This document shows, in pieces, positions 10,901-19,576 of a stretch of DNA of 64,000 nt. The notes under the pieces were generated by a model. It did no database searches, was not told the origin of the DNA, and saw only the letters and a program-made list of their open reading frames with translations. A program made the position numbers and the translations under genes. The stretch covers positions 4,496,820-4,560,819 of the forward strand of contig RPFO01000026.1 in assembly GCA_009746045.1 (NCBI GenBank), in the 5' to 3' direction. The DNA comes from Mesostigma viride (lineage: Eukaryota; Streptophyta; Mesostigmatophyceae; Mesostigmatales; Mesostigmataceae). Every line of letters begins with the position of its first letter. Positions within the stretch are counted from its first letter, which is position 1.

Positions 10901-13900
10901 ATGAGAAAGAGGGGGGTGACCGGTGTCCAGAAGAAAAGGGGTCATTCCATAATCCATGCGCAGCTGCCGCAGCATCAGCACTTTTGTTGAGGAAGAACTC
11001 TATGAGGGGAAGCTACCCCTCCCAATCATCACGGCCACGGGCAACGTATTGTTTGAGGGCCTCCTCGACAACCCGGTATTAATTAGTAATATGAATTTGT
11101 ATTATCTCTTTACAATTTCGATATGTCTTTTCATAGATTTTTTAGTTTTTCTAGTTGTTTTATGTGTTTTATAAAAAACAATGTTATGGACCCCCAGTAC
11201 CCCCTGGCCCCATGCAACCTCCCCAGGCTCCCGTACCATTGTGCACTCGGATGCGCGGTTCCTTTGCTCGACCTCGTCTAATATGTTAGGCTGTGGTTAT
11301 GGGACTGTCGGTTTTTGGATTGTGCGCACACGACCGTGGTTTGATGGCTGTGGTAAGGACCGTGGTTGCGATCCCAGTATCTGGATCCAAGAAGCCGTAT
11401 GCCTGTCTGGTTTTCCCCCTGGGCCGCGCTTGCATGCACGTGTGTGCAGATGTCGGGCTGCTGCGCTCATCCACACTAGCCACACTAGATGCACAGTATG
11501 ATACTGTCTTGTTAGCGTCCAAAATGATATTGTCTTGATTGCGTCCGAAATGAGATTGTTTTTGTTGCATCCAAAACGATATTGTTTGTGCCATTCTGGA
11601 TGTCGCTTGTGTTCCATCATACTGGATGTGTGTTTGGGTTCAATGCACAGACCTCGGGCTACTCGCTGACGGCGCAAGACCCCTACAACAACATCGTGCG
11701 GACGACGGTGGAGGCGATGGCGGCGGTGCTGGGGGGGACGCAGAGCCTGCACACCAACTCGTTCGATGAGGTGAGCGTTTCAGCACACCAACTCAGTTGA
11801 TGAGGTGAGCGTTTCAGCACACCAACTCGTTTGATGCGGTGAGCGTTTCAGCACACCAACTCTGAAGGCACTGTTGCATGCCACAGGTCACACCGAAGAC
11901 ATGATGATGTAGTGCGTGGCACAATAAATCATGATGCAGTGCACAACAAAGGCATGTACACAAAACTATATGGAGTGGCACAAGCCCCACCGACTCTTGG
12001 ATGAGGAATGTTTCTGTCGCACTTCGCCGTTTGCACCTTGTTTTAAGCATGGCTTCAAAAGTAACGGTTCTTTCAATAATAGTAATACTAATATAATAGT
12101 AATACTAATAATATTCAATAATAGTAATACTAATATAATAGTATACTAGTATTTAGTAATAGTATATTTCGCCTTGTTTTCAGGAGGCGAGCGCGTGCCA
12201 CTTTAGCCCCTTTCGATGCGTTGTTTTTGTTCAAGGGTCATCCCTCCCAGTCACCTTCTCAACACATGCTGATCTATGTGCTCATTGGCTATAGGAAAAT
12301 TGAGTATATGTGATCATCATCGGGAAAGTGAGAAGGCGGTGCCGTACAAAGTTGTTTTTATGGTAGGGTATGGGCAGTATGGTTGGCCCCCGGTGCGGAA
12401 TGTCAAGAATATGGCACTATTTGCCACGTTTCGGGTAACTTTGACTTTTTTTCCTGTTGCGTCTGGGACGCTTTACTCGACCGTTGGTAGCTGGGTGAAT
12501 TTATTGATTTCTTGCAATTAGGTCGAGTACTCTACTTTTTTTTTATGTTCGACGAGATGTAAAATTGCACAAGTCTGCACAAGTCTTTTCTCCCTTGGCC
12601 GATTGGATCAATACCGGAGTTTCTCTCTCTGGTTAATATTTGCTGTCGTCCGTACAGTACCTGGTACTGGCCTGTCGGTACCTTAGTCGTTTGACAAGTT
12701 TGTAAGGATCCGCGCTCCGCGCCGACTCCCTGTTCACAAAGTGTTGCCCTGGATGCGCAACGTCTTTGTACTTGCATACTCGTGACGCTGCATGTTGTGT
12801 TGATGCAGGCCACCCACTTTCGTGTGGCGGCTGGCTGCACACTCTTAACTATACAGTTGATTTATTTTCAGATCGATGGTCATAGATATTGCATGCTTTC
12901 CACATGTTGTTGCCCCTGCAATTGTCAACAGACCTTGTTGGTCGCCTAATCGCTCATGGCTAACGTTGAGTCGTGTAGGCCTTGTTGGCCATAGCCATTG
13001 TTGGGTGTGTTTGCCGTGTTGGCAGCCCTAGTAGGGCGTGTTGTCAGCCTCGTTGGCTACTAGCCTTGTTGGCTACTGGGTAATTTACTATTCGTAATGG
13101 AAAGGCGTCAAAAGGCTCAGATCTTTCCTCTGCATACGCTTTTTTTTCTGACACGGAATCACTGCCAACTAATACTGCCCCGCCTTGGGATGCCAGTGGA
13201 GCTGTCTGCCTTTTTAATATTATGATTGGCTATTTAATTTTCCGCTGAAGACATCATTGGACATAATACCCCCCCCGCGCGATTCATACATTTATTGATT
13301 GATGATTCTCTTTCCGAACTTATAATAAAAATCGACTTGACTAGAGTTTCAGTTTTATCACCCACCTGGCTCCGGCACCCTTGATTGACCACGCCCATGC
13401 CCGGCTCCCACCTCCAGGCGCTGGGCTTGCCGACCGAGACCAGCAGCCGGGTGGCGCGCAACACGCAGCTCATCCTCCAGGACGAGACGCAGATCACTAA
13501 GGTGAGGAGTTTTTACCTTTTTTTAAGGTGTGTGGGGGGGGGGGGCAGGAAGAGGCACGGTGACATGGGTATTGCCAAGGTGACATGTGGCAGCATTTGT
13601 CTCTCATGTATGCGTACGTGCGTGTGGACGTGTGGATGTGTGTATGTGCGTGTGTTTGTATGTGCGTGTGTTTGTATGTGCGTGTGTTTGTATGTGCGTG
13701 TGTGTATGTATGCGTGTGTGTGTTGAATGGAGAGATTGCCACGGTGACTAGCAGCGGTAGTCGGGCACACTCATGTTGTGAGCATGGAAGGGGGGGGAGG
13801 CACCAATCACACATGTGACAGGTGACAGGTTAGTTGTTGTATGTGCGGGGTGCAGAAGCAGACACACACCACACACATGTTGGGCAGCGCTGATGGCTTT

Positions 13901-16900
13901 GGGCGCCATTCACAAGAGTTGCGAGAGAAGGCCCACCTTGCATTGGTGGCTGATGGTGGTTTGCGTGTTTAGAGCTGTATAGTAAGGTAGCATCATTTAG
14001 CATCATAGTATAGTCCAGTAGCATCATATATCAAAATAAAGCACCATTAGGCATCACATTACAGTCCGGTAGCATCATAGAGCCAGGGGGAGAGGTGGCA
14101 TAATCACAATAAGTTGACAGGCGCCATTGGTGACCAATGGGGTATATGACCGTCAGTTTAATTTTACCAAGGATAAGAACTATGACGCGGATGGGGTGGG
14201 GTCACACGAATAGAGGCTGGCGACTACATAATCAAGGATAGCCACATATAAGGAGTCGCGTGCAGCGTGATTACTCCGCTTGCCTTCTCCCCTATTCCCT
14301 AAATAGCTTGCCATCTTGCCCACGGATCCACCCACCTGGCCTCCTCCCTCCTTTCCCCCCTGCAGGTGGTGGACCCCTGGGGCGGCTCTTACTTCATGGA
14401 GTGCCTGACCGCCCAGCTGGAAGCAGAGGCGCTGAAAATAGTCGAGGAGGTGGAGGCAATGGGGGGAATGACATCAGCGATCGCTTCGGGCATGCCCAAG
14501 CTGCGGATAGAGCAGTGTGCGGCCGCAAAACAGGTACACTCTTTGACATAGTCGCATCATTGCATCGCTGTCGTGTCGCACCTATATCGTGTGATACCTC
14601 TACGCCGATAGTGTCTTGCAGTGCTGGAAATGCCCAGGGTGAGCTTTGAGAATACGTTGTACCCAGTACCATACATGATCCATATTGTAATGTACTATGG
14701 TGCTGTACTAACTACTGACAGTTAGGTTAAATAGTGCCGGAAACTTTGAGAATATGATATACCATACATGATCCATAGGGTAATGTACTATTAACTATGA
14801 TGCTGTACTAATTACTGACTACCTGGCCTCATATATGTTACTGCTTGGGGGCATCTCATATGTGTTCCTCTGAATAAGTACAATCAAAAAACAAAAGCTG
14901 GTTGTGTATTTTTACTGTCTACTCGCTCCGTATGTAGCCGCTCAGTTGTTTGTGACCAGACCGCTCGGTATTGACACCACCACCACCCACCAGGCACGCA
15001 TCGACAGCGGCCAGGAGACGGTGGTGGGCGTGAACAAGTACAAAGTGGAGGGCTCGGGTGCCAGCAGCGTGGACGTGCGCAGCGTGGACAATGAAGGGGT
15101 GTTGCGGACGCAAGTCGCGCGGTTGGAACGCGTGAGGAGGGAGCGGGACCCCGCCAAGTAAGGAGCTATCTGTAGTAGACCAAATCATAGTTTTTTACAG
15201 TACTCATAGAACACAGTATTCTGTTAGTATTGTAGAAACATATTGGTAGTTATGCATGGTACTAAAGTGGAGTAATGCGGTGCTACGATGACAAGAGTCA
15301 GGAATGATGAGAGTAAGGATCTGTCCATAAGGGGAACTGCAGGTGTCCAGTATGCGGCGGCATGGAGACATGCCTGATGTGTGTGGTAGCATCTTCGGAT
15401 GAGTTACAACAGGCAGCGTGGCACCTGAGAAGAATGGGGCGCGAGCAGTTTCGTGTTTCGTTCACTATGAGCTGACGCCTGGTTTCTTTTCAATTGGTGG
15501 TCCTTTTGGGAAGCGCTCATATTTTCTGTCTATGAGCTGACGCCTGGTGTCTTTTTTCAATTGGTGGTCCTTTTGGGAAGCGCTCATATTTTCTGTCGTT
15601 GGGTGCATCGACGGACATGTTCCACCCTTGGTGGGCTAGCACGCAAACCTAGTCTGCCTTCAACGTTCCACTACACACACAACCACATCCGCCAGATGCC
15701 ACCAACTTGCACACACACAGACATAGACATACAGGTTTGGCACACACAGAGCCTGTTACACTGGCACACACGCACACACACATCACATAGGCTCTGAAGC
15801 TAAGGTCCATTGGAGTGCCTTCCAGAGAAGCAAGTTTATTACAAGAAGTGTGTGCAGGCTTTAACAGTTGAGCCTAGCCACACCCTCAAAATCATTGTAC
15901 AAGTCATTGTCAAGTTAGGCCAGTTCACCATGCTGGGGCTCAGCACATGCCCCCTTGGTCCAATCTTGTCCCCAACAGCAGCGAGGGCGGGTGGGTGGGA
16001 ACTGCAAAAAGGCCTCCCATAGTTCACCACACCACTCTAAGTACGTGTGAAAATGAATAACACACCACATGGTCTCAAGGCGCCGCGCCCCCCTCAAAAG
16101 GGTGGGCACGGTTGACAGTGCGCACTTGTACCGGCGCAACGCCGGTCCCCTTCTACTCTAGTCCTGTGTAACACAAGCACCTCACATGGTGTAGGTGACG
16201 TACGGTAGAGCTACACCATGGGCGGCAGATCAGCCCCCTTTCAGCCCGCCGCAACATAACTATAAAATGAGCAGATAGATCACAAATTGCACGCAAACAC
16301 ACAAGTTAGACGTACACACGAACACACACACACATTCCCTGCACAGATTTTCATGGATGATCAGTGTGTGCTTGCATCCAGCAGGTTTTGCAAGTCTCAC
16401 CCTAGCCCATGTCTGCATACGCACTGGCAGGCTTGTCGATCCCTGCACTTGCTTGCTTGCTTGCGATTGCGGTGCCTGCGCCCGGCAGGGCAAAGCGTTT
16501 CTCACCATGCGCACATCCCTGTGCACAAACATTGCATGCTTGTTCACCGTGTGCAATCGTTGATCGTGTGCTTGCTTCCGGCAGGGCCAAGCAAGCGCTG
16601 GACGCACTCCGCCACGCCGCCGCGACGCCTCCCACAAGTCACCGCATCCAGGGCACCGATGAGCCACTACCGGATGCCAGTAGCACCAAGAGCAGCGGCA
16701 GTGGTACCACCACCACCAGCACCACCATCACCAGCAGCGGCAGCAGCGGCAGCAGTAATGCAGCCGTGTTAGCCAGCAGCATTAGTGCAGGTGCTGGCAG
16801 TAACAGCACCGGTACCAGCCCGGCCAGTGCCAGCAGTGATGCGGTCTGCGCAACTACCAGCAGCGGTACGGGTGGTGGCAGCAATCTGCTGGAGCTGGCG

Positions 16901-19576
16901 GTGGCGGCGGCGCGCGCACGCTGCACTCTGGGGGAGATATCGGCCGCGTTGGAGTCGGTGTGGGGCCGCCACCAGCCGAGTACTGAGATGGTCCGGGGGG
17001 CATACAGGTACTGATGGAAGTACCATATACCCCTTGTATCTAGTAGTATGTACTAACAAGATGGTCCGGGGGGCAGACATGCACTATATATATCCAGGAT
17101 ATAGGTAACACAACAGTTTATCAGCTACAATATGGATTGTTGTCGCATAATTTGTCTGGCAGCAGATGATCCTTGGACTTTAAAACTAAATAAAACTAAG
17201 TAACTTACAGTGGAAGATTACCTTGAAGCAACACGGGTGGTGGTAGAATGCCCGCCCCCCCTTTTTTGACTTCTAAGACCATCGCTGCTGGGATAAGTCA
17301 TCAAAGAAAGGCAGCTCTTGTATTGTATTTCCCGAGTCGATGCCGTCTTGGGCCTTGTCATCCTAAAGGATATCATGATCGCGCCCAGGGTTGTTGATGG
17401 CCTGTTGGGTCGTGTCGCAGGCTGATACTCCTGCCTCACGCTGCACGCAACACTCGCGTGTCGTGCTGCAGACGACACTCTGCCACAGGGCCACCGCGTC
17501 AGTCTGGGGCATAAAATGATAAGGAATCAAGCTGATTTGAGCTGAGCTGAGCTGAGCTGAGCTGATTTGAGCTGAGCTGATTTGAGCTGAGCTGAGCTGA
17601 GCTGAGCTGAGCTGAGCTGAGCTGAGCTGATTTGAGCTGAGCTGAGCTGAGCTGAGCTGAGCTGAGCTGAGCTGAGCTGAGCTGAGCTGAGCTGAGCTGA
17701 GCTGAGCTGAGCTGAGCTGAGCTGAGCTGAGCTGAGCTGAGCTGAGCTGAGCTGAGCTGAGCTGAGCTGAGCTGAGCTGAGCTGAGCTGAGCTGAGCTGA
17801 GCTGAGCCGAGCTGAGCTGAGCTGAGCTGAGCTGAGCTGAATTGATTGACATGAACGAGCCCATCCCTCTCCTTGGCCAACGTGGCGGATCATTTACTCA
17901 GACCATGCCATATGGTGGTGCCACCCATGCGACCCCGTGACCCATTGATATGCATATCTTTTGCGATAGGTGCATAGTTTTCTATTTATTATACCCTGCT
18001 GCATGGTCGTGGCATCAAGCGGGCCTTGTCCCCCGTTACTTCTCCCCCACCTTCACACTCCACATGGCCCCCACTACTTGCCCCCGCTGCTCCCCCCTAC
18101 TGCTCCCCCCCACTACTTGCCCCCACTACTTGCCCCCACTACTTGCCCCCACTACTTGCCCCCACTACTTGCGCCTGCTGCTTCCCCCTACTGCTCCCCC
18201 CCACTACTTGCCCCCACGTCTTGCCCCCGCTGCTTCCCCCTACTCCTCCCCCCCACTACTTGCCCCCACGTCTTGCCCCCGCTGCTTTCCCCTACTGCTC
18301 CCCCCCACTACTTGCACCCACGTCTTGCCCCCGCTGCTTCCCCCTACTGCTCCCCCCCACTACTTGCACCCACGTCTTGTCAATAATTGTTTTTCTTACT
18401 CCCTGCAGCCGCGCATACGGTGAGAAGGCGGAGGACGCAGCGGCGCTCGACGTGGTGAGGCGCCAGGTGGTGGCGTTTGAGGCACGCACGGGCCGTCGGC
18501 CGCGTGTGCTGGTGGCCAAGATGGGCCAGGACGGGCATGACCGGGGCGCCAAGGTGGGTGGTAGATTCCTGATAGTATAGATGGGCGATTGCTCATTTTG
18601 ATGGAGCCAAGCAGAGTCGGGCCAGGACATGCAAGGCTGGGGCATGAAAGGTGGGTTTGGGGGGCGGTGAATGGCCAAGGTGGGTGGCAGAGATGGTAGG
18701 GTAGATGGTAAGTTGTCTAGGGAGCAAAGGAGACATTGGGCAGGGCGGGCATGATAGAGCCGCCAAGGTGCGTGCCGGTTGACAGAGGAGAGAACAGGCG
18801 CACGGGGTGATGGATGGAGCAGTGAAGGGATAGAAGTGGGCGGCAGAGCCGGTAGTATAACTTAGTGATGGTGCGTGAAACAGTGTTGTGTTGAGACAGC
18901 AGACGAGAGGACGGGAGAGATGGGCTCGACTAGAGGGGATTGTCGCGGTAAGGTGGATGTGGTTGAGGGGGCAGAGAATAGTTGCAGGCCGGGATGATGG
19001 GCAGTAAGAACTGATGTGGACTATGGGCAGTGCCAGCTGGTGATGAACCAGCCAAGGGCTATGGCTTTCTGGTTTGATCAAGAAGGTTACATGAGTGGCT
19101 TTCAACGTTGCAAGTTCTAAGTACTGGTGGGGACAGCCTAGGTGCAAGATATGGCTGATAGAGTGAGGGATCTGTTGCCGTGCTTGCGTCTTATGGGTAC
19201 AATGTGCGTCCTTATGATGTTTCCATCCATGGGTCAGGTCATTGCGACCGGGTTGGCCGACTTTGGTTTCGATGTCGACATTGGGCCACTGTTCCAGACG
19301 CCCGACGAGGTGGTCCGCCAGGCACTCGACGCGGACGTGCACTGTGTTGGCATTAGCTCCCAGGCGGCCGGCCACAAGACCCTTGTGCCAGAGTTAACGC
19401 GGCAGCTGCGGGCTGCCGGGCTGGGACATGTCCTCGTTGTCGTGGGGGGCATTGTCCCCCAGGATGATTATAAATTGTTGTTTGAGGCGGGGGTTGGCTG
19501 CATCTTTGGGCCAGGCACACCTGTGGGGACAGCGGCCGTGGAAATATTGTCGAAACTGGGAGATGCCACAGTTTAG
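1997..19576 (+). CDS. Methylmalonyl-CoA mutase, 3' part of gene, ten exons (N-terminus outside window)
   Basis: Adenosylcobalamin-dependent isomerase that converts methylmalonyl-CoA to succinyl-CoA, normally in mitochondria. Exons: 1997-2133, 2866-2913, 4683-4736, 11651-11770, 13418-13501, 14366-14533, 14994-15157, 16585-17007, 18409-18553 and 19238-19576 (stop). All introns are GT-AG. After the two bases that complete a split first codon, the exons sum to exactly 560 codons, so all phases agree. Family landmarks are TLADGLEY and [13 protein letters not shown] in the barrel, [30 protein letters not shown], then the B12-binding domain with the DxHxxG motif (DGHDRG) and [17 protein letters not shown]. 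The first roughly 230 residues of the family are missing, and no matching exon was seen in 1-1996, so the gene starts left of the window. Exon 16585-17007 carries an extra Ser/Thr/Gly-rich stretch of about 80 residues between the two domains. Identity is secure; exon edges rest on phase and splice consensus. Confidence 0.95.
2866..2913 (+). CDS. 48-nt mini-exon of methylmalonyl-CoA mutase
   Basis: This phase-0 exon codes for sixteen residues, [16 protein letters not shown], the conserved segment just after the [13 protein letters not shown] exon. It is preceded by a CCCCAG acceptor and followed by GTATAAG. It is too short to appear as an open reading frame and would be missed by ORF calling. 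The next exon, 4683-4736, is also short (18 residues ending LLLRTHCQ). Confidence 0.9.
3574..4420. repeat. Polypyrimidine satellite, 8-bp unit CCCCTCTT
   Basis: About 105 nearly perfect copies run for 850 bp inside the mutase intron 2914-4682, with a few unit-length slips to CCCTCTT. The tract is pure C/T on the coding strand and pure purine on the other, so it is a candidate for triplex or R-loop formation. The 300-residue ORFs across it in three frames are artefacts. Confidence 0.97.
5537..7609 (+). repeat. Long terminal repeat, inverted copy, split by a hAT element
   Basis: This is the same LTR as 8765-9594 but in plus orientation, about 818 bp long without the 1247-bp insertion and its 8-bp duplication. 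It starts TGTCAACAG and ends ATTTTGACA, followed by the TGGTATCGTCAGCC primer-site-like sequence. Confidence 0.75.
6196..7442. mobile_element. Non-autonomous hAT-like DNA transposon
   Basis: The ends are CAGTGTTTCTAGTAA and its inverse. The element is flanked on both sides by the eight-base duplication ATTTGGAC (6188-6195 and 7443-7450). The intact LTR copy at about 8930 shows the uninterrupted target. Eight-base target duplication with CAGTG termini is the hAT pattern. Sub-terminal GTCAG/CTGAC words are repeated near both ends, as expected for transposase sites. No transposase is present. A minus ORF at 6465-6734 is basic and Ala/Ser-rich but has no recognised domain. Confidence 0.85.
7941..8323 (-). 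pseudogene. Gag-like polyprotein fragment of the copia-like element
   Basis: The minus-strand ORF starts at the ATG at 8321-8323 ([13 protein letters not shown]) and continues through [20 protein letters not shown] to [16 protein letters not shown]. The pattern of a Trp/Phe-rich start, a middle helix and FKALQ resembles Gag of copia retrotransposons. It is cut off at the inverted junction near 7940, so the nucleocapsid and everything downstream are lost. The apparent stop at 7925 lies in the foreign, inverted sequence. Confidence 0.55.
8404..8637 (-). CDS. Short leader ORF of the retroelement (unknown function)
   Basis: A 77-residue acidic ORF lies between the primer-binding site and gag, beginning [19 protein letters not shown] and rich in Glu, Ile and Leu. 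The same protein is encoded on the plus strand in the inverted copy at 7737-7943, where it ends early. Conservation between the two copies suggests it was coding in the parent element, but I do not recognise the family. Confidence 0.45.
   Translation of the reverse strand: MEGPDQPEYDFATVTIEFEVRKISALVNPEKAQQWTEQIIKGIRETDLDCPIDYLWLNTLLLSYLKHLKEEKGIVFE
8765..9594 (-). repeat. Long terminal repeat, intact copy (minus orientation)
   Basis: This 830-bp LTR has the terminal inverted words TGTCA and TGACA. On the minus strand its 3' end abuts a sequence starting TGGTATC, the usual first bases of a primer-binding site for initiator methionine tRNA. It matches 5537-7609 in inverted orientation once the hAT insertion there is removed. 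Confidence 0.75.
9559..10485 (-). pseudogene. Degenerate ORF, unidentified
   Basis: One minus-strand frame runs from 10485 to 9559 with a single in-frame stop at 10111-10113. It reads as ordinary protein around [30 protein letters not shown] and [15 protein letters not shown], then becomes Pro/Ser-rich. A CxxC pair could bind zinc. It lies in the same mutase intron, just outside the LTR, and its 3' end overlaps the LTR edge. It is probably a mobile-element or captured-gene remnant. Confidence 0.3.
10555..11640. other. Remaining intron sequence without a recognised gene
   Basis: This is the distal part of the mutase intron. Short ORFs exist on both strands but none shows a motif. The interval 11060-11180 is AT-rich. 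Just before the next mutase exon, 11500-11590 holds repeated phrases of the type TTGTTTGCATCCAAAATGA. Confidence 0.4.
11752..11862 (+). repeat. Tandem copies of exon end plus splice donor (mutase)
   Basis: The last bases of the exon ending at 11770 and its donor (ACTCGTTCGATGAG then GTGAGCGTTTCAGC) are followed directly by two more near-identical copies and a partial one, with a period of about 34 bp. The downstream copies carry small changes (ACTCAGTTGATGAG, ACTCGTTTGATGCG) and keep GTGAGCG, so each is a decoy 5' splice site. Confidence 0.9.
12062..12165. repeat. AT-rich repeat (TAATA / ATAGTAATACTA)
   Basis: A simple AT-rich tract in the mutase intron 11771-13417. The rest of that intron holds imperfect repeats of CTTGTTGGC(TAC) at 12925-13080 and nothing recognised as a gene. 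Confidence 0.7.
13610..13722. repeat. GT-rich minisatellite, unit about 16 bp
   Basis: The unit TGTGCGTGTGTTTGTA is repeated several times inside GT-rich sequence in the mutase intron 13502-14365. Confidence 0.75.
14645..14825. repeat. Two-copy tandem repeat, unit about 105 bp
   Basis: TTTGAGAATA..., CATACATGATCCATA, GGTGCTGTACTAA and TACTGAC recur in the same order in two copies within the mutase intron 14534-14993. No gene content. Confidence 0.7.
15465..15598. repeat. Two-copy direct repeat, unit about 66 bp
   Basis: ATGAGCTGACGCCTGGT followed by CAATTGGTGGTCCTTTTGGG and CATATTTTCTGTC occurs twice back to back in the mutase intron 15158-16584. The following 600 bp hold CA-rich sequence and no recognised gene. 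Confidence 0.8.
16585..17007 (+). CDS. Mutase exon with Ser/Thr/Gly-rich interdomain insertion
   Basis: The exon joins the end of the substrate-binding barrel ([17 protein letters not shown]) to the start of the B12-binding domain ([18 protein letters not shown]). Between them, at about 16650-16890, lies a low-complexity insert of roughly 80 residues built from AGC/ACC triplet repeats that encode runs of Ser, Thr, Gly and Ala. Other mutases have only a few residues here. The insert keeps the frame, with a one-base entry phase and a two-base exit phase, so it probably acts as a longer flexible linker. Confidence 0.9.
17528..17842. repeat. Pentanucleotide satellite (GAGCT)n
   Basis: About 60 units of GAGCT with occasional GATTT interruptions, in the mutase intron 17008-18408. 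Because the unit contains AGCT, the tract is largely self-complementary and can form hairpins. The QLSSA-type ORFs across it are artefacts. Confidence 0.95.
18060..18380. repeat. C-rich minisatellite, 15-bp unit with higher-order pattern
   Basis: The unit CCCCCACTACTTGCC appears first as a simple array, then mixed with CCCACGTCTTG and GCTGCTTCCCCCTACTGC blocks in a longer repeating order. It lies immediately upstream of the acceptor of the mutase exon 18409-18553 and forms part of a very long pyrimidine-rich region. Confidence 0.85.

Noticed and set aside
17363-17893. QLSSA repeat protein
   Set aside because: Artefact of the GAGCT satellite in a mutase intron.
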